From the NCBI GenBank assembly GCA_913057685.1, contig CAJXOA010000012.1, positions 1 through 58,631 on the forward strand: DNA of 58,631 nucleotides, read 5' to 3'. The position numbers and the translations under genes were made by a program. Positions 18,975-27,614 of this stretch are shown here, piece by piece. The notes below the pieces were generated by a model. That model had not been told where the DNA came from. It ran no database searches and saw nothing but the letters and a program-made list of their open reading frames with translations. This DNA comes from an uncultured Trueperaceae bacterium (lineage in GTDB: Bacteria > Deinococcota > Deinococci > Deinococcales > Trueperaceae). Each line of letters begins with the position of its first letter. Positions within the stretch are counted from its first letter, which is position 1.

Positions 18975-20101
18975 AGGCCCGCTCGACCCTGCACCGCCTC
19001 CCCGCCGTCTGGCGCACCAGCTCCAGCCTCCTCGTCGCCTTCTGGATCGTCGTGGCGTTGTTCCCCATCGCCTGGCTCGTCGTCATGAGCGTCAAGCTGC
19101 CCATCGACGCCTTCGCCCCCAACGTCCTCGACGTCCTCCGCGGACCCGACACGCGGGCCCGCGTCGGCGGACCGTCGGGGTACGACCTCCTGTTGGCCGG
19201 CGCCTCGCTCGGGCTGGCCGTCACCGTCCACCGTCTGCGGCGCACCCTGTTCGCACCGTTCGCCGACACGGTCGGCGAACTGAACGTCGGCGGGACGATC
19301 CTGAGCTACCTCACGACCGCCCTCACCTTGGGCGTGACGACGCTCGTCCTCACCCCCTGGCTGGGCAGCGCCCTCGAAGCCGCCACCCCCGACGGGCCGC
19401 TGGCCCACCCCCTCCTCGGCGCGACGCTGCAGCACTTTCGGGCGGTCTGGATCGACAACGCCTTCCACGTCCACCTGCGCAACTCGCTGTACGTCACCGG
19501 CGGCGTCGTCACCATCAGCCTCACCATCGGTGCGCTCGCCGGCTACGGGCTGGCCCGCAAGGGCAGCCGGATCGCCTTCTGGATCCTCATCGCCGCCCTC
19601 GTCTTCCGGGCCCTCCCCCACTCGACCCTCGTCACGGGCTACCTCCCACCGTTCATCGAGTTCGGACTGTACGGCCGGCAGATCGCCGTCATCATCGTCC
19701 TGGTCGCGATCAACCAACCGTTCACGATCTGGATGCTGCGCAGCTTCTTCGCGAACGTCCCCGCCACCCTCGACGAAGCCGCCATGGTCGACGGCGCGAC
19801 CCGCCTGCAGGCGTTCTGGCACGTCGTCATGCCCGTGATGTGGCCGGGCGTCATCACCACCGGGCTGTTCTCGTTCATGCTCGCCTACAACGACTACCTC
19901 GTCGCCGCCCTCCTCCTCGACGGGCGCGACCAGACGATGGTGCCGGCGATCATGCAGTACTTCAACCGCGAGACGACGCTCGGCGACCAGCTCGAAGCGA
20001 TCGCGGCGGCCGTCAGCATCACCGGGCCGCTGTTCCTCATCGTCCTCGTCTTCCAACGCCAGATCGTCTCCGGCCTCACGCAGGGGGCCGTGAAAGGATG
20101 A
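18971..20101 (+). CDS. ABC transporter permease, CUT1 MalG-like, with a long insertion
   Basis: 376 residues, about 100 longer than usual MalG-type permeases. After the first helix (residues 19-40) there is an extra section of about 120 residues (LLLAGASLGLAV..., FADTVGELNVGGTILSYLTT...) with two additional hydrophobic stretches before the conserved core begins at VHLRNSLYVTGGVV. The EAA loop is DEAAMVDGATRLQAFWHVVMP. The start is the ATG overlapping the previous stop, and the stop overlaps the next gene's ATG. No ATP-binding subunit is encoded in this operon, so a shared MsmK/UgpC-type ATPase from elsewhere is inferred. Confidence 0.9.
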   Translation: MKARSTLHRLPAVWRTSSSLLVAFWIVVALFPIAWLVVMSVKLPIDAFAPNVLDVLRGPDTRARVGGPSGYDLLLAGASLGLAVTVHRLRRTLFAPFADTVGELNVGGTILSYLTTALTLGVTTLVLTPWLGSALEAATPDGPLAHPLLGATLQHFRAVWIDNAFHVHLRNSLYVTGGVVTISLTIGALAGYGLARKGSRIAFWILIAALVFRALPHSTLVTGYLPPFIEFGLYGRQIAVIIVLVAINQPFTIWMLRSFFANVPATLDEAAMVDGATRLQAFWHVVMPVMWPGVITTGLFSFMLAYNDYLVAALLLDGRDQTMVPAIMQYFNRETTLGDQLEAIAAAVSITGPLFLIVLVFQRQIVSGLTQGAVKG

Positions 20102-21129
20102 GCATGCCCACCCCCGACGACCTGACGCGCGCCAAACGGCGCCTCCACGCCTTCGAGGCCGCCTTCGAGGGCGTCCGGCCGGGCGACCTGAAGACCGTCC
20201 TGGCCGAGCACGTGACCCCCGACTACCGCTGGTACGGCCCCCACCCGTTCCGCGAGACGCTGGACCTCGACGGTGTCGTGGAGGCCTTCTGGACGCCGTT
20301 CCTGCACGCCTTCCGGTTCGCGCAGCGCCGCCCCGCGATCGTGTTCTCCAGCGTCGCGAGCGAAACCCCGAACGAAACGTGGGTCTCGAGCACGGGCCAG
20401 ATCCTCGGGATGTTCGAAGCGCCCTGGCTCGACATCCCCGACACCGGCAAACTGACGTTCGTCTCGTCGTGCGAGTTCCACCGCCTCGAGGGCGACCGCA
20501 TCGCGGAGACGTACCACCTCCTCGACGTGATCGCCGTCATGCAGCAGGCCGGCGTCGACGGGCTTCCCCCGCAGACCGGCAGCCCCATCGCGTTCCTCCC
20601 GCCCCGTACGCAGGACGGGCTGGCGTACGGTCCCCCCGCCGACCCCGACGCGAGCGCCAGCATGCTGGCGCTCATGACGAAACTCGGCGACGACCTCGGC
20701 GCGCACCCGGAGGTCGACATGGACCCCGACGTGCTGCGCGAGGTGTGGCACGAGGACATGCTGTGGTGGGGGCCTGCCGGGATCGGCAGCACCCTGAGCC
20801 TGCAGGGGTTCAAGGACCAACACCAGAAGCCGTACCGCCATTCACTCTACGAGGAGCGCACCTTCACCGGCCACCGCGCCAGCTTCGCCGAGGGCGACTA
20901 CGGCGGCTGGGTGGGCTGGCCCAGCCTGGAGGAGCGCGTCACCCGGGGAGGGTTCCTCGGAATGCCCGCCACGCATACCCTCGCCACCCAGCGGGTCGTC
21001 GACATCTACCGCCGCGAGCGCGGCAAGATGGCGGAGAACTGGGTGTTCATCGACCTGCTCGACTACCTCCGGCAACTCGACGTCGACCCCCTCGCGCGCA
21101 TGCGCGAGATGCAACGCCGCCGCCGCTGA
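20098..21129 (+). CDS. two-domain NTF2/SnoaL-like protein, copy 1
   Basis: 343 residues, no signal peptide. Two SnoaL/NTF2-like cone-shaped domains can be traced (about residues 15-165 and 190-335): each opens with a long helix and has a W-Y/W-G-P motif (YRWYGPHPF and DMLWWGPAGIG). Proteins of this fold are cyclases, isomerases, dehydratases or simple binders, so no reaction can be assigned. ATG at 20098 overlaps the permease stop by 4 bases; the ATG six bases later is an alternative. Its place directly behind the importer suggests it handles the imported compound or its first product. Confidence 0.8.
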   Translation: MSMPTPDDLTRAKRRLHAFEAAFEGVRPGDLKTVLAEHVTPDYRWYGPHPFRETLDLDGVVEAFWTPFLHAFRFAQRRPAIVFSSVASETPNETWVSSTGQILGMFEAPWLDIPDTGKLTFVSSCEFHRLEGDRIAETYHLLDVIAVMQQAGVDGLPPQTGSPIAFLPPRTQDGLAYGPPADPDASASMLALMTKLGDDLGAHPEVDMDPDVLREVWHEDMLWWGPAGIGSTLSLQGFKDQHQKPYRHSLYEERTFTGHRASFAEGDYGGWVGWPSLEERVTRGGFLGMPATHTLATQRVVDIYRRERGKMAENWVFIDLLDYLRQLDVDPLARMREMQRRRR

Positions 21130-21149
21130 CCCCGCGACGAGGAGACCCC

Positions 21150-21755
21150 ATGCCCGACCATCCCGACGCCCCCGCCGTCATTCGCTTCGACCACCTCAAG
21201 GAACGCGGCATCCCGCTGATGTTCATCGACAGCGCCCTCCCGGGGCACCACCGCATGAACTTCGCGCTCATCGGCGACACGGCCAGCGAAAACCCCGCGT
21301 ACGCCCCCGCCGTCACGACCCCCCACAAGTTCCAGCTCGGCATGGCGATGTGCCCCCCCGGTCAGGGCCCCGGCTACCACACGCACGACTACATCGAGGC
21401 GTTCTTCGTCCTGCGCAGCACCTTCCGCTTCCACTACGGCCACGACGAACACGAGCCCAGCGACGCCGTCGACGTCGGGCCGTGGGACCTCATCACCCTC
21501 CCCCCGCGGCTGTGGCGAAGCTTCGAGAACGTCGGCGACGAGGACGGCTGGTTCTTCGCGGTCCTGGAGCCGCACCAGGCGTTCGAGGGCAAGGACCCCT
21601 ACTGGAGCCCGACGGTGCAGCGCGCCGCCGCGGAGGCCGGCTTCGAGGCGGACGCACGCGGCAAGATGGTGCCCCCCGACGACTTCGCCGAGCGCGAAGC
21701 GGAGGCGCGCGCACGGCTCGCCCCCCGCGTCGCGGCTACGACGCCGGAGCGGTAG
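21150..21755 (+). CDS. cupin-domain protein
   Basis: 201 residues. The cupin metal-site motif is present in the form GPGYHTHDYIEAFFVLRSTF: two histidines and a glutamate, followed by the second motif region (DLITLPPRLWRSFENVGDEDGW), in which the usual His is replaced by the Arg/Ser area. It may be a dioxygenase, isomerase or sugar-binding cupin. GAGGAGA precedes the ATG. The next gene begins 2 bases after the stop. Confidence 0.8.
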   Translation: MPDHPDAPAVIRFDHLKERGIPLMFIDSALPGHHRMNFALIGDTASENPAYAPAVTTPHKFQLGMAMCPPGQGPGYHTHDYIEAFFVLRSTFRFHYGHDEHEPSDAVDVGPWDLITLPPRLWRSFENVGDEDGWFFAVLEPHQAFEGKDPYWSPTVQRAAAEAGFEADARGKMVPPDDFAEREAEARARLAPRVAATTPER

Positions 21756-21757
21756 GC

Positions 21758-22783
21758 GTGGCGGAACGACCGCGGTTCCACCCCACCCCCACCGGCGACG
21801 GCCTTCCGGGCTTCGACCCCCGCTACGCCGACCTCGTGGACTACGTCGTCACGATCACCGAGCGGATCTGGGAACGCTCGGACCTGGGGCACATCCACGA
21901 CACGTACGCCCCCGACGTCGTCGTCCACACCGGACTCGGCACCGACCGGGGCGTCGACGGCGTCGTCGCCGGGAGTCTGCATACCCTCGCGACCTTCCCC
22001 GATCGGCGCATGGCGGCCGAGGACGTCATCGCGACCGGCGACGCCGAGCGCGGCTTCCGCTCCGGCCACCTCATCGCCAACACCGCCACCCACGACGGTC
22101 CCGGCCGGTTCGGGCCCCCCACCGGACGATCGGTGCGCTTCTTCGCCATCGCCGAGTGCGTCGCGTCCGAGAACCACATCTACGAGGAGTGGCTGGTGCG
22201 CGACACGCGCGCGATCGCCGAACAGCTCGGCCTCGACCCGCACGTCCTCGCGGCGCAGGCCCACGTCCCCGCCGGGTTCGCGCCCACGCCACCCGGCGCA
22301 GCGCACGCGAGCGACCTCGTCGTCGACGGCGCCGGCGCCGACCACCCCGCCGTGCGGACCGCCCTCCGCCTCCTGCGTGACGCGGTGAACGGCCGCCACC
22401 TCGACCGCATCGCGGAGCTCTACGACGACGCGACCGTCACCTGGGTGCCGGGGCACGCCGAACTGCACGGTGCCGACCCGTTTCGTCGCTACCTCTTGAC
22501 GTTGCTCGCGCCGTTCCCCGACGCCTACCTCGACGCACAACGCGTCGACGTCAACGAACGCGACGGCCTCGCCCGCGTCGCCGTGCGTTGGTACCTGCGC
22601 GGCACGCACCGGCTCGAGGGGCGCTTCGGCCCGCCGACCGGCCGCCCGATCGACGCCCTCGGGATCAGCCACGTCCACGTCCACGAGGGGCGCGTCGTCC
22701 GCCACTACTTCGTGCTCGACGAACTGGCGTTGCTGACGACGCTGCACGGCGCGACCCGCGCCGAGGAGGAGGAGTCCCCATGA
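21758..22783 (+). CDS. two-domain NTF2/SnoaL-like protein, copy 2
   Basis: 341 residues with two SnoaL-like domains (about 20-165 and 195-330). Each contains the motif RFGPPTGR ([11 protein letters not shown] and [11 protein letters not shown]), followed by a strand typical of SnoaL polyketide-cyclase-like proteins, and each has a conserved D-x-V/T-W/H-TG/PG stretch. It is a diverged relative of the first SnoaL protein in this operon but clearly not a recent copy. The GTG start at 21758 sits 2 bases after the cupin stop; the stop overlaps the dehydrogenase ATG. Catalytic role unknown. Confidence 0.8.
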   Translation: MAERPRFHPTPTGDGLPGFDPRYADLVDYVVTITERIWERSDLGHIHDTYAPDVVVHTGLGTDRGVDGVVAGSLHTLATFPDRRMAAEDVIATGDAERGFRSGHLIANTATHDGPGRFGPPTGRSVRFFAIAECVASENHIYEEWLVRDTRAIAEQLGLDPHVLAAQAHVPAGFAPTPPGAAHASDLVVDGAGADHPAVRTALRLLRDAVNGRHLDRIAELYDDATVTWVPGHAELHGADPFRRYLLTLLAPFPDAYLDAQRVDVNERDGLARVAVRWYLRGTHRLEGRFGPPTGRPIDALGISHVHVHEGRVVRHYFVLDELALLTTLHGATRAEEEESP

Positions 22784-24066
22784 GCGTGCGCACCATCAAG
22801 GAAGGCATCGAGCCGGACGTCAAGGCCCGCGCGAGCGCGCAGGTGCGCGACACCGTCCAGACGCTGCTCGAGCGCATCGAGACGGAGGGGGACGCCGTCG
22901 TCCGCGAGCTGTCCGAACGGTTCGACGGCTACGTCCCCGAGCGGTTCCGCCTCGACGAGGACGCCATCCAAGCCGCGATTCAGGCGGTGCCGGAGGCGGA
23001 GCTCGACTCGATCCGCTTCACCATCGACCAGGTGAAGACGTTCGCCGCCGCGCAGCGCGAGGGACTGCGCGACGTCGAGGTCGAGACCCTGCCCGGCGTC
23101 ACGCTCGGACACAAGCACGTCCCGATCGACCGCGTCGGCTGCTACGTCCCCGGGGGCCGCTACCCGATGGTCGCCTCGGCCGTCATGAGCGTCGCGACGG
23201 CGAAGATGGCGGGGGTCCCGCGCGTGATCGCGTGCACCCCACCGAAGGACGGCGCGCCGTACCCGGCGACCGTCGCGACGATGGCGCTCGCCGGTGCCGA
23301 CGAGATCTACGTGCTGGGCGGCGTCCAGGCGGTCGGGGCGATGGCGATCGGCACGGACTCGATCGCGCCGGTCGATTTCATCGTCGGTCCCGGCAACGCC
23401 TTCGTCGCCGAAGCCAAACGGCAGCTGTTCGGTCGGGTCGGCATCGACCTGCTCGCCGGCCCGACCGAGGTCCTCGTCATCGCCGACGACACCGCGGACG
23501 TCGAGATGGTCGCGACCGACCTGCTGGGCCAGGCGGAGCACGGCACCAACTCACCGGCGGTCCTCCTGACCAGCAGCGAACGCCTCGCGCACGACCTCGA
23601 AGGCGAAATCGAGCGGCAGCTCGAGGTACTCGCGACCGCCGAGGTCGCCGGAGAGGCGTGGCGCACCCACGGACGAATCCTGCTGTGCGACACCGAAGCG
23701 GAGCTCCTGGAGGAGGCGAACCGAATCGCCAGCGAGCACGTCGAGGTCCTCACCCGCGACCCGGACGTGTTCCTGAAGGGAATGCGCAACTACGGCGCTC
23801 TGTTCCTGGGGCCGGAGACCAACGTCGCGTACGGCGACAAGGCGATCGGTACGAACCACATCCTGCCGACCGACGGCGCGGCGCGGTACACCGGGGGGCT
23901 GTGGGTCGGCAAGTTCCTCAAGACGATGACGTACCAGCGCTGTACCCCCGAAGCCAGCGTGGAGGTCGGCCGGCACTGCGCCACCGTCTGCGAGGTGGAG
24001 GGGTTCGACGGCCACCGCCGCCAGGCCACCCTACGCGTCGAACGCTACGGCGGCTCGGACGCGTGA
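22780..24066 (+). CDS. histidinol dehydrogenase-family zinc dehydrogenase, catabolic type
   Basis: 428 residues, full HisD length. HisD oxidises an alcohol in two steps to a carboxylate using two NAD. Seen: the nucleotide-binding [11 protein letters not shown], the loop [20 protein letters not shown], zinc-ligand region [13 protein letters not shown], the general-base pair SEHVEV, and GTNHILPT. No other histidine genes are near. The sequence resembles the HisD paralogues used in catabolism, such as HpsN of dihydroxypropanesulfonate degradation. Inference: oxidation of a primary alcohol of the imported substrate to an acid. Overlaps its upstream and downstream neighbours by 4 bases each; GAGGAGGAG precedes the ATG. 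Confidence 0.85.
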   Translation: MSVRTIKEGIEPDVKARASAQVRDTVQTLLERIETEGDAVVRELSERFDGYVPERFRLDEDAIQAAIQAVPEAELDSIRFTIDQVKTFAAAQREGLRDVEVETLPGVTLGHKHVPIDRVGCYVPGGRYPMVASAVMSVATAKMAGVPRVIACTPPKDGAPYPATVATMALAGADEIYVLGGVQAVGAMAIGTDSIAPVDFIVGPGNAFVAEAKRQLFGRVGIDLLAGPTEVLVIADDTADVEMVATDLLGQAEHGTNSPAVLLTSSERLAHDLEGEIERQLEVLATAEVAGEAWRTHGRILLCDTEAELLEEANRIASEHVEVLTRDPDVFLKGMRNYGALFLGPETNVAYGDKAIGTNHILPTDGAARYTGGLWVGKFLKTMTYQRCTPEASVEVGRHCATVCEVEGFDGHRRQATLRVERYGGSDA

Positions 24067-24803
24067 GCGCCCCCCCGGTCGCCGTGGTGACGGGCGCGAC
24101 GGGGGACGTCGGTCGCGCCACCGCGCACGCCTTCGCCGTGGAGGGCTACCGCGTCGTGGTGGGCTACCGACGGGACGCCACCGCCGCCGCCGACCTGGCG
24201 TCGTCGCTCCCGGGCACGGGCCACGACCCGGTCCACGTCGACGTGACCGACGCCGCGTCGCTCGCCGCTCTGCGTCGGTACGTGGAGGCCCAGGTCGGCG
24301 CGGTGCACGTCCTCGTCAACAACGCCGGCGTCACGCGCTACGTGCCCCACGACGATCTCGACGGGCTGGACGACGCGCTGTTCGACCGCATCTTCGCGAC
24401 GAACGTGCGCGGGGCGTTCGCCACCACGCGGGCGTTGCTGCCCGCGCTGCGCCGCGACGGACCGGGGCTGGTCGTGCACGTCAGCAGCATTGCGGCCCGG
24501 ACGGGGCAGGGCAGCAACGTCGCCTACTGCGCCTCCAAGGCCGCGCTCGACTCGATGACGCGCTCGCTGGCGCGCGCCCTCGCCCCGGACGTGCGCGTCG
24601 TGTCCGTCGCCCCCGGCCTCATCGACGGCCCCTACGCCGACGCCCTCGACCCCGCCTTCGTCGACGCCCACCGGCGCGCGACCCCCCTCGGTCGCCTCGC
24701 GACGTCGGCGGACGTGGCGAGCGCGATCCTGGCGGTCGCCCGCGACCTGACGTTCACGACCGGCGACGTCCTCCCCGTCGACGGGGGCCGCCCGCTCGTA
24801 TGA
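24063..24803 (+). CDS. short-chain dehydrogenase/reductase
   Basis: 246 residues, classical SDR. Seen: cofactor motif [10 protein letters not shown] at the N-terminus, NNAG at about residue 87, catalytic Ser in HVSSIAART, and YCASK with the catalytic Tyr and Lys. The C-terminus [18 protein letters not shown] is typical of FabG-like members. The basic residue after the second strand (VGYRRDA) suggests NADP preference, which is only inference. It probably oxidises or reduces a hydroxyl of a pathway intermediate. GTG start overlaps the HisD-like stop; stop overlaps the hydrolase ATG. Confidence 0.9.
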   Translation: MSAPPVAVVTGATGDVGRATAHAFAVEGYRVVVGYRRDATAAADLASSLPGTGHDPVHVDVTDAASLAALRRYVEAQVGAVHVLVNNAGVTRYVPHDDLDGLDDALFDRIFATNVRGAFATTRALLPALRRDGPGLVVHVSSIAARTGQGSNVAYCASKAALDSMTRSLARALAPDVRVVSVAPGLIDGPYADALDPAFVDAHRRATPLGRLATSADVASAILAVARDLTFTTGDVLPVDGGRPLV

Positions 24804-25534
24804 ACACCCGGGACCCGGTCGTGCTGCTGCCCGGCACCCTCTGTACGGAGGTCGTGTTCGCCGCGCAGGCCGACGCCCTCCGCGCCGCCGGCCACGAGGT
24901 GCACGTGATGCCGCTGGGCCCCGAGGCGCACGTGGACGCGCACGCCGCAGCGGTCGTCGCCGCCGCTCCCGAGCGGTTCGCGCTCGCCGGCTTCTCGCAG
25001 GGCGCGATCACGGCGCTCGCGGTGCTGCGTCGTGCACCGGAGCGCGTGACGCGCCTCGCGCTCCTGGCGCTCAACCCCGGCGCAGCGACGGACGCGCAGC
25101 GCGACGTCTGGCGCGCCTGGCGGCAGGACGGCGGGGCGGTCTCGGGACGCCGCGCCGTCGCGGCGCAGTTGCGTGAGAACGTCGCCCCCGAACGGCGCGA
25201 CGACGAACCGCTCGGCGCGACCGTGGTCGCCATGGCGGAGGCGACCGACGGCGCCGCGTTCGCCGGGCAACTCGCGGCGCTCGCCTCGCGCCCCGACGCG
25301 TGGTCGACGCTGGAGGGCGTGGGGGTCCCGTGCGCCCTCGGGGTGGGCGAGGCGGACCCCGTCACCCCGCTCGAGCTGCACGAACGCATCCACGCCGCCC
25401 TCCCGGTCGGCGCGACCCTCACGGTGTTCGAGGGGGCCGGCCACTACGCGCCGCTGGAACGCCCGAGCGCCGTCGCGCGGTGGCTGGTGGACTGGGCGTC
25501 GGGCGCGCCGTCCGGCGGTAGAGTGCCGGTGTGA
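24800..25534 (+). CDS. alpha/beta hydrolase
   Basis: 244 residues. Seen: oxyanion strand VVLLPGTLCTEVVF, nucleophile elbow GFSQGA (Ser about residue 68), acid Asp in GVGEADPVTP and the catalytic His in GAGHYAPLE. This is an intact Ser-Asp-His triad. No signal peptide. In this operon it could open a lactone made by one of the dehydrogenases or split an ester; this is inference from context. Coupled by 4-base overlaps on both sides. Confidence 0.88.
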   Translation: MNTRDPVVLLPGTLCTEVVFAAQADALRAAGHEVHVMPLGPEAHVDAHAAAVVAAAPERFALAGFSQGAITALAVLRRAPERVTRLALLALNPGAATDAQRDVWRAWRQDGGAVSGRRAVAAQLRENVAPERRDDEPLGATVVAMAEATDGAAFAGQLAALASRPDAWSTLEGVGVPCALGVGEADPVTPLELHERIHAALPVGATLTVFEGAGHYAPLERPSAVARWLVDWASGAPSGGRVPV

Positions 25535-26295
25535 AGCGCACGGGATTGAAGGACCGGCTTCGGCGGGGCGACGTCGTCGCCAACGCCTGGCTCACGATTC
25601 CCTCGGCGTTCGCCGCGGAGGTCGCGGCGCACGCCGGTGTGGACGCCGTGACGATCGATCGTCAGCACGCCCCGATCGACGTCGCATCGATGGTCGCCAT
25701 GCTGCAAGCCGTGACGCACGCGCCCGCCGTGCCGCTCGTACGGGTCGGGTCGCACGACCCGGCCGATGCGATGCAGGCGCTGGACGCGGGCGCCATGGGC
25801 GTCATCTGCCCGCTCATCGATACGCCGGAGCAGGCGGAGGCGTTCGTCCGCGCCTGCCGCTACCCCCCGCGCGGGGGCCGCTCCTGGGGCCCGACGCGCG
25901 CGAAGTTCGCGCACGACGGGTACGACCCGGACGTCGCCGACGACGAGGTGCTGACGTTCGCGATGATCGAAACCCCGCGCGGGCTCGAGAACCTCGACGC
26001 GATCGTGCGCACCGAGGGGCTCGACGGCGTGTTCGTCGGCCCCGTGGATCTGAGCCTGAACCTCACCGGACGCCCCGTGGTCGACCTCGAGGCGGGACCG
26101 TTGGTCGACGCCCTTCAGGACGTGATCGGTGCATGCGCGACGCACGGCCGGATCCCCGGCGGGTTCGCCGGATCGGGGGACGACGCCGCGCGCATGCGCG
26201 CCCTTGGGTTCCGCTTCGTCACCGTCGGTGCCGACGCGGCGCATGCGACACGCGGCTTCGAGGCCGCCGTCCGCACGCTGCGAGCGGGCGGGTAG
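25531..26295 (+). CDS. HpcH/HpaI-family aldolase
   Basis: 254 residues. The family splits 2-keto-3-deoxy or 4-hydroxy-2-oxo acids into pyruvate (or a related oxoacid) and an aldehyde, with a divalent metal. Seen: the catalytic His region TIDRQHAPID, the arginine in LVRVGSHDP, the metal ligands Glu in MIETPRGLEN and Asp in FVGPVDLSLNL, and the phosphate-loop-like PRGGRSWGPTRAKF. As the last gene of the operon it fits a terminal retro-aldol step yielding central metabolites. GTG start overlaps the previous stop. No clear terminator follows; the next 200 bases are empty. Confidence 0.88.
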   Translation: MKRTGLKDRLRRGDVVANAWLTIPSAFAAEVAAHAGVDAVTIDRQHAPIDVASMVAMLQAVTHAPAVPLVRVGSHDPADAMQALDAGAMGVICPLIDTPEQAEAFVRACRYPPRGGRSWGPTRAKFAHDGYDPDVADDEVLTFAMIETPRGLENLDAIVRTEGLDGVFVGPVDLSLNLTGRPVVDLEAGPLVDALQDVIGACATHGRIPGGFAGSGDDAARMRALGFRFVTVGADAAHATRGFEAAVRTLRAGG

Positions 26296-26443
26296 GCGCG
26301 TCTCGCACGAGCGCCGCCGCGCCCCGCGCGACGAGCGACGTGACGGCGACGGTCCGGGCGTTCGTGGCTTCGAGGCCGTGAGCAGAGGGAACGGATCGAG
26401 GGGCACGGCAGCGCGACGTGGGCCTCCACGTGTGCAGCACGGC

Positions 26444-26495
26444 GTGACGTCACTTGGCATCATTTGACTTCATCCGCATCGTTCTTCTAGGAGGT
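26444..26495 (+). promoter_or_regulatory. putative control region of the RelBE-like pair
   Basis: The perfect 10-base palindrome GTGACGTCAC (26444-26453) is followed by TTGGCA (26455) and TTGACT (26464-26469), either of which could serve as a -35 box, and by a full AGGAGGT ribosome binding site (26489-26495) 4 bases before the ATG. The -10 element is not clear. The palindrome may be the antitoxin operator. Confidence 0.4.
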
Positions 26496-26499
26496 GCCG

Positions 26500-26721
26500 A
26501 TGCCGCGAATCACAGCTCGCATCAGTGACGACCTGGTCGTAGCGCTCGACGCAGCCGCGGACAAACTCCAGCGTTCGCGCGCAGACGTCGTGCGCCAGGC
26601 GGTCGAGTACTCCTTGGACGACTTCGACGACGTTGCGTTGGCCATGGCGGCCCTCCAAGACCCCGCCGACCCCGTTCTCGACTGGGTCGACGTGCGACGT
26701 GACCTACTCGGTCAAGAGTAA
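26500..26721 (+). CDS. CopG/RelB-like antitoxin
   Basis: 73 residues. MPRITARISDDLVVALDAAA followed by a helix-turn segment (SRADVVRQAVEYSL) is the ribbon-helix-helix DNA-binding part; the acidic C-terminus (DDFDDVALAMAALQDPADPVLDWVDV) should wrap the toxin. A perfect AGGAGGT site precedes the ATG. It overlaps the toxin gene by 23 bases. Third-position GC is visibly lower than in surrounding genes, which suggests acquisition from elsewhere. Confidence 0.85.
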   Translation: MPRITARISDDLVVALDAAADKLQRSRADVVRQAVEYSLDDFDDVALAMAALQDPADPVLDWVDVRRDLLGQE

Positions 26722-26959
26722 GCGCAGCGCCGCAAAGGCTCTGGCCCGCATCGATTCCGTCGACCGTGCGCGGCTGGTGGAGAAGATCGACTCCTTGGCC
26801 GAGCATCCTCACGTTGGATCGGCGCTCAAGGGGGAATGGAATGGGCTTCGTCGCGTACGTGTCGGCACGTACCGAATCGTATTCGAAGTGCGGAACGACG
26901 TCCTCACCGTCCTCGTCGTACGCGTTGGACATCGGCGTGGGATCGACCGAAACGGCTGA
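26699..26959 (+). CDS. RelE/ParE-superfamily toxin
   Basis: 86 residues. The core matches RelE: YSVKSKRSAAKALARID at the start, the helical stretch RLVEKIDSLAEHP, then LKGEWNGLRRVRVGTYRIVF and VLVVRVGHRRGIDR with the conserved Arg and Tyr of the RNase site (RVRVGTYR) and the terminal R of GHRRGIDR. RelE toxins cleave mRNA in the ribosome; ParE relatives hit gyrase. The basic C-terminus favours RelE, with moderate confidence. GTG at 26699 gives the family's normal length. Overlaps the antitoxin by 23 bases. Confidence 0.85.
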   Translation: MTYSVKSKRSAAKALARIDSVDRARLVEKIDSLAEHPHVGSALKGEWNGLRRVRVGTYRIVFEVRNDVLTVLVVRVGHRRGIDRNG

Positions 26960-27247
26960 GCCTTCGGCCGTCGCGATGGGTCCGTGGCACGCACGGACGG
27001 CACGGCCCCAACCGGGCTCGGTGAGCGAATGCTCGACCACGTCGCGGGCCAAGCGCGGACGCCCGGCCCACCATGACGACCGTGACCCCACGTCTCGAGC
27101 GATGCAGGCACGGGTCTGGCTCGCCCCACGAGGGCGTATCGGGAAGGATTTCGGGGGGTCGCACGCGACGCCCCCGCAGTCGGTCACCCCCATCGTGAGG
27201 CGTGGGGTGCCCGACGTCCGTTCACGCGTCGGTCCCGGTGGTGGGGG

Positions 27248-27323
27248 TGGTGGGCCCTACTGGATTCGAACCAGTGACCAAACGATTATGAGTCGCCTGC
27301 TCTCACCACTGAGCTAAGGGCCC
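27248..27323 (-). tRNA. tRNA-Ile2 (anticodon CAU, read as lysidine-AU)
   Basis: A 76-base cloverleaf including an encoded 3' CCA (27248-27250). The acceptor stem is GGGCCC/GGGCCC, the D-arm contains AGCTCAGTGG, the anticodon loop is CTCATAA, and the T-arm contains GGTTCGAATCC. CAU could mean Met, but the body, especially GGCGACTCATAATCG next to GGTC, is nearly that of bacterial minor isoleucine tRNA (E. coli ileX type), which TilS converts to read AUA. About 290 bases on either side hold no gene. Confidence 0.93.
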
Positions 27324-27502
27324 CCATCGCGTGGCGCGCGGACGACCGAGCGCCCCCCAAGGATACGCCGAGTGCTGCGGTCTCCGCACGCGCCGAGCGA
27401 TGATCCCGATCACGTCCGAGTGCAGATGCGTGCACTCATGACATCGAGGACGCGTGTGTCGAGGGGTACGAACGCGGGATACACCACGTCCTCCCACCCG
27501 TG

Positions 27503-27537
27503 CCGTTCCACGTCCGCTCCGGGCGGACGTGGAACGG
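27503..27537. terminator. 15-base-pair perfect hairpin downstream of the large surface protein
   Basis: A perfect 15-base-pair inverted repeat with a 5-base loop lies 78 bases beyond the stop of the leftward surface-protein gene. It has no U-tract on either strand. Its position makes it the likely transcript end for that gene and a barrier before the tRNA. Confidence 0.55.
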
Positions 27538-27564
27538 TCCTCGCTTGCGCCGGGGCAATGCGGT

Positions 27565-27586
27565 CGCGCGCAGCGTGCGCGTTTTT
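27565..27586 (+). terminator. small hairpin followed by five T residues
   Basis: A 5-7 base-pair GC stem followed by TTTTT on the plus strand, a textbook intrinsic terminator shape. No plus-strand gene lies just upstream, so its purpose is unclear; it might stop stray antisense transcription toward the surface-protein gene. Confidence 0.35.
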
Positions 27587-27614
27587 CGCATCGACCCCGG
27601 CCACGAGCCTCCGA

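Noticed and set aside
22780-24066. Assignment as histidine-biosynthesis HisD
   Set aside because: No other his gene is near and the gene is embedded in a catabolic operon by 4-base overlaps. The family call is kept, the pathway role is not.
27248-27323. tRNA-Met (elongator or initiator) for the CAU anticodon
   Set aside because: The body matches the minor isoleucine tRNA much better, including the GGCGACTCATAATCG region and the GGGCCC acceptor stem.
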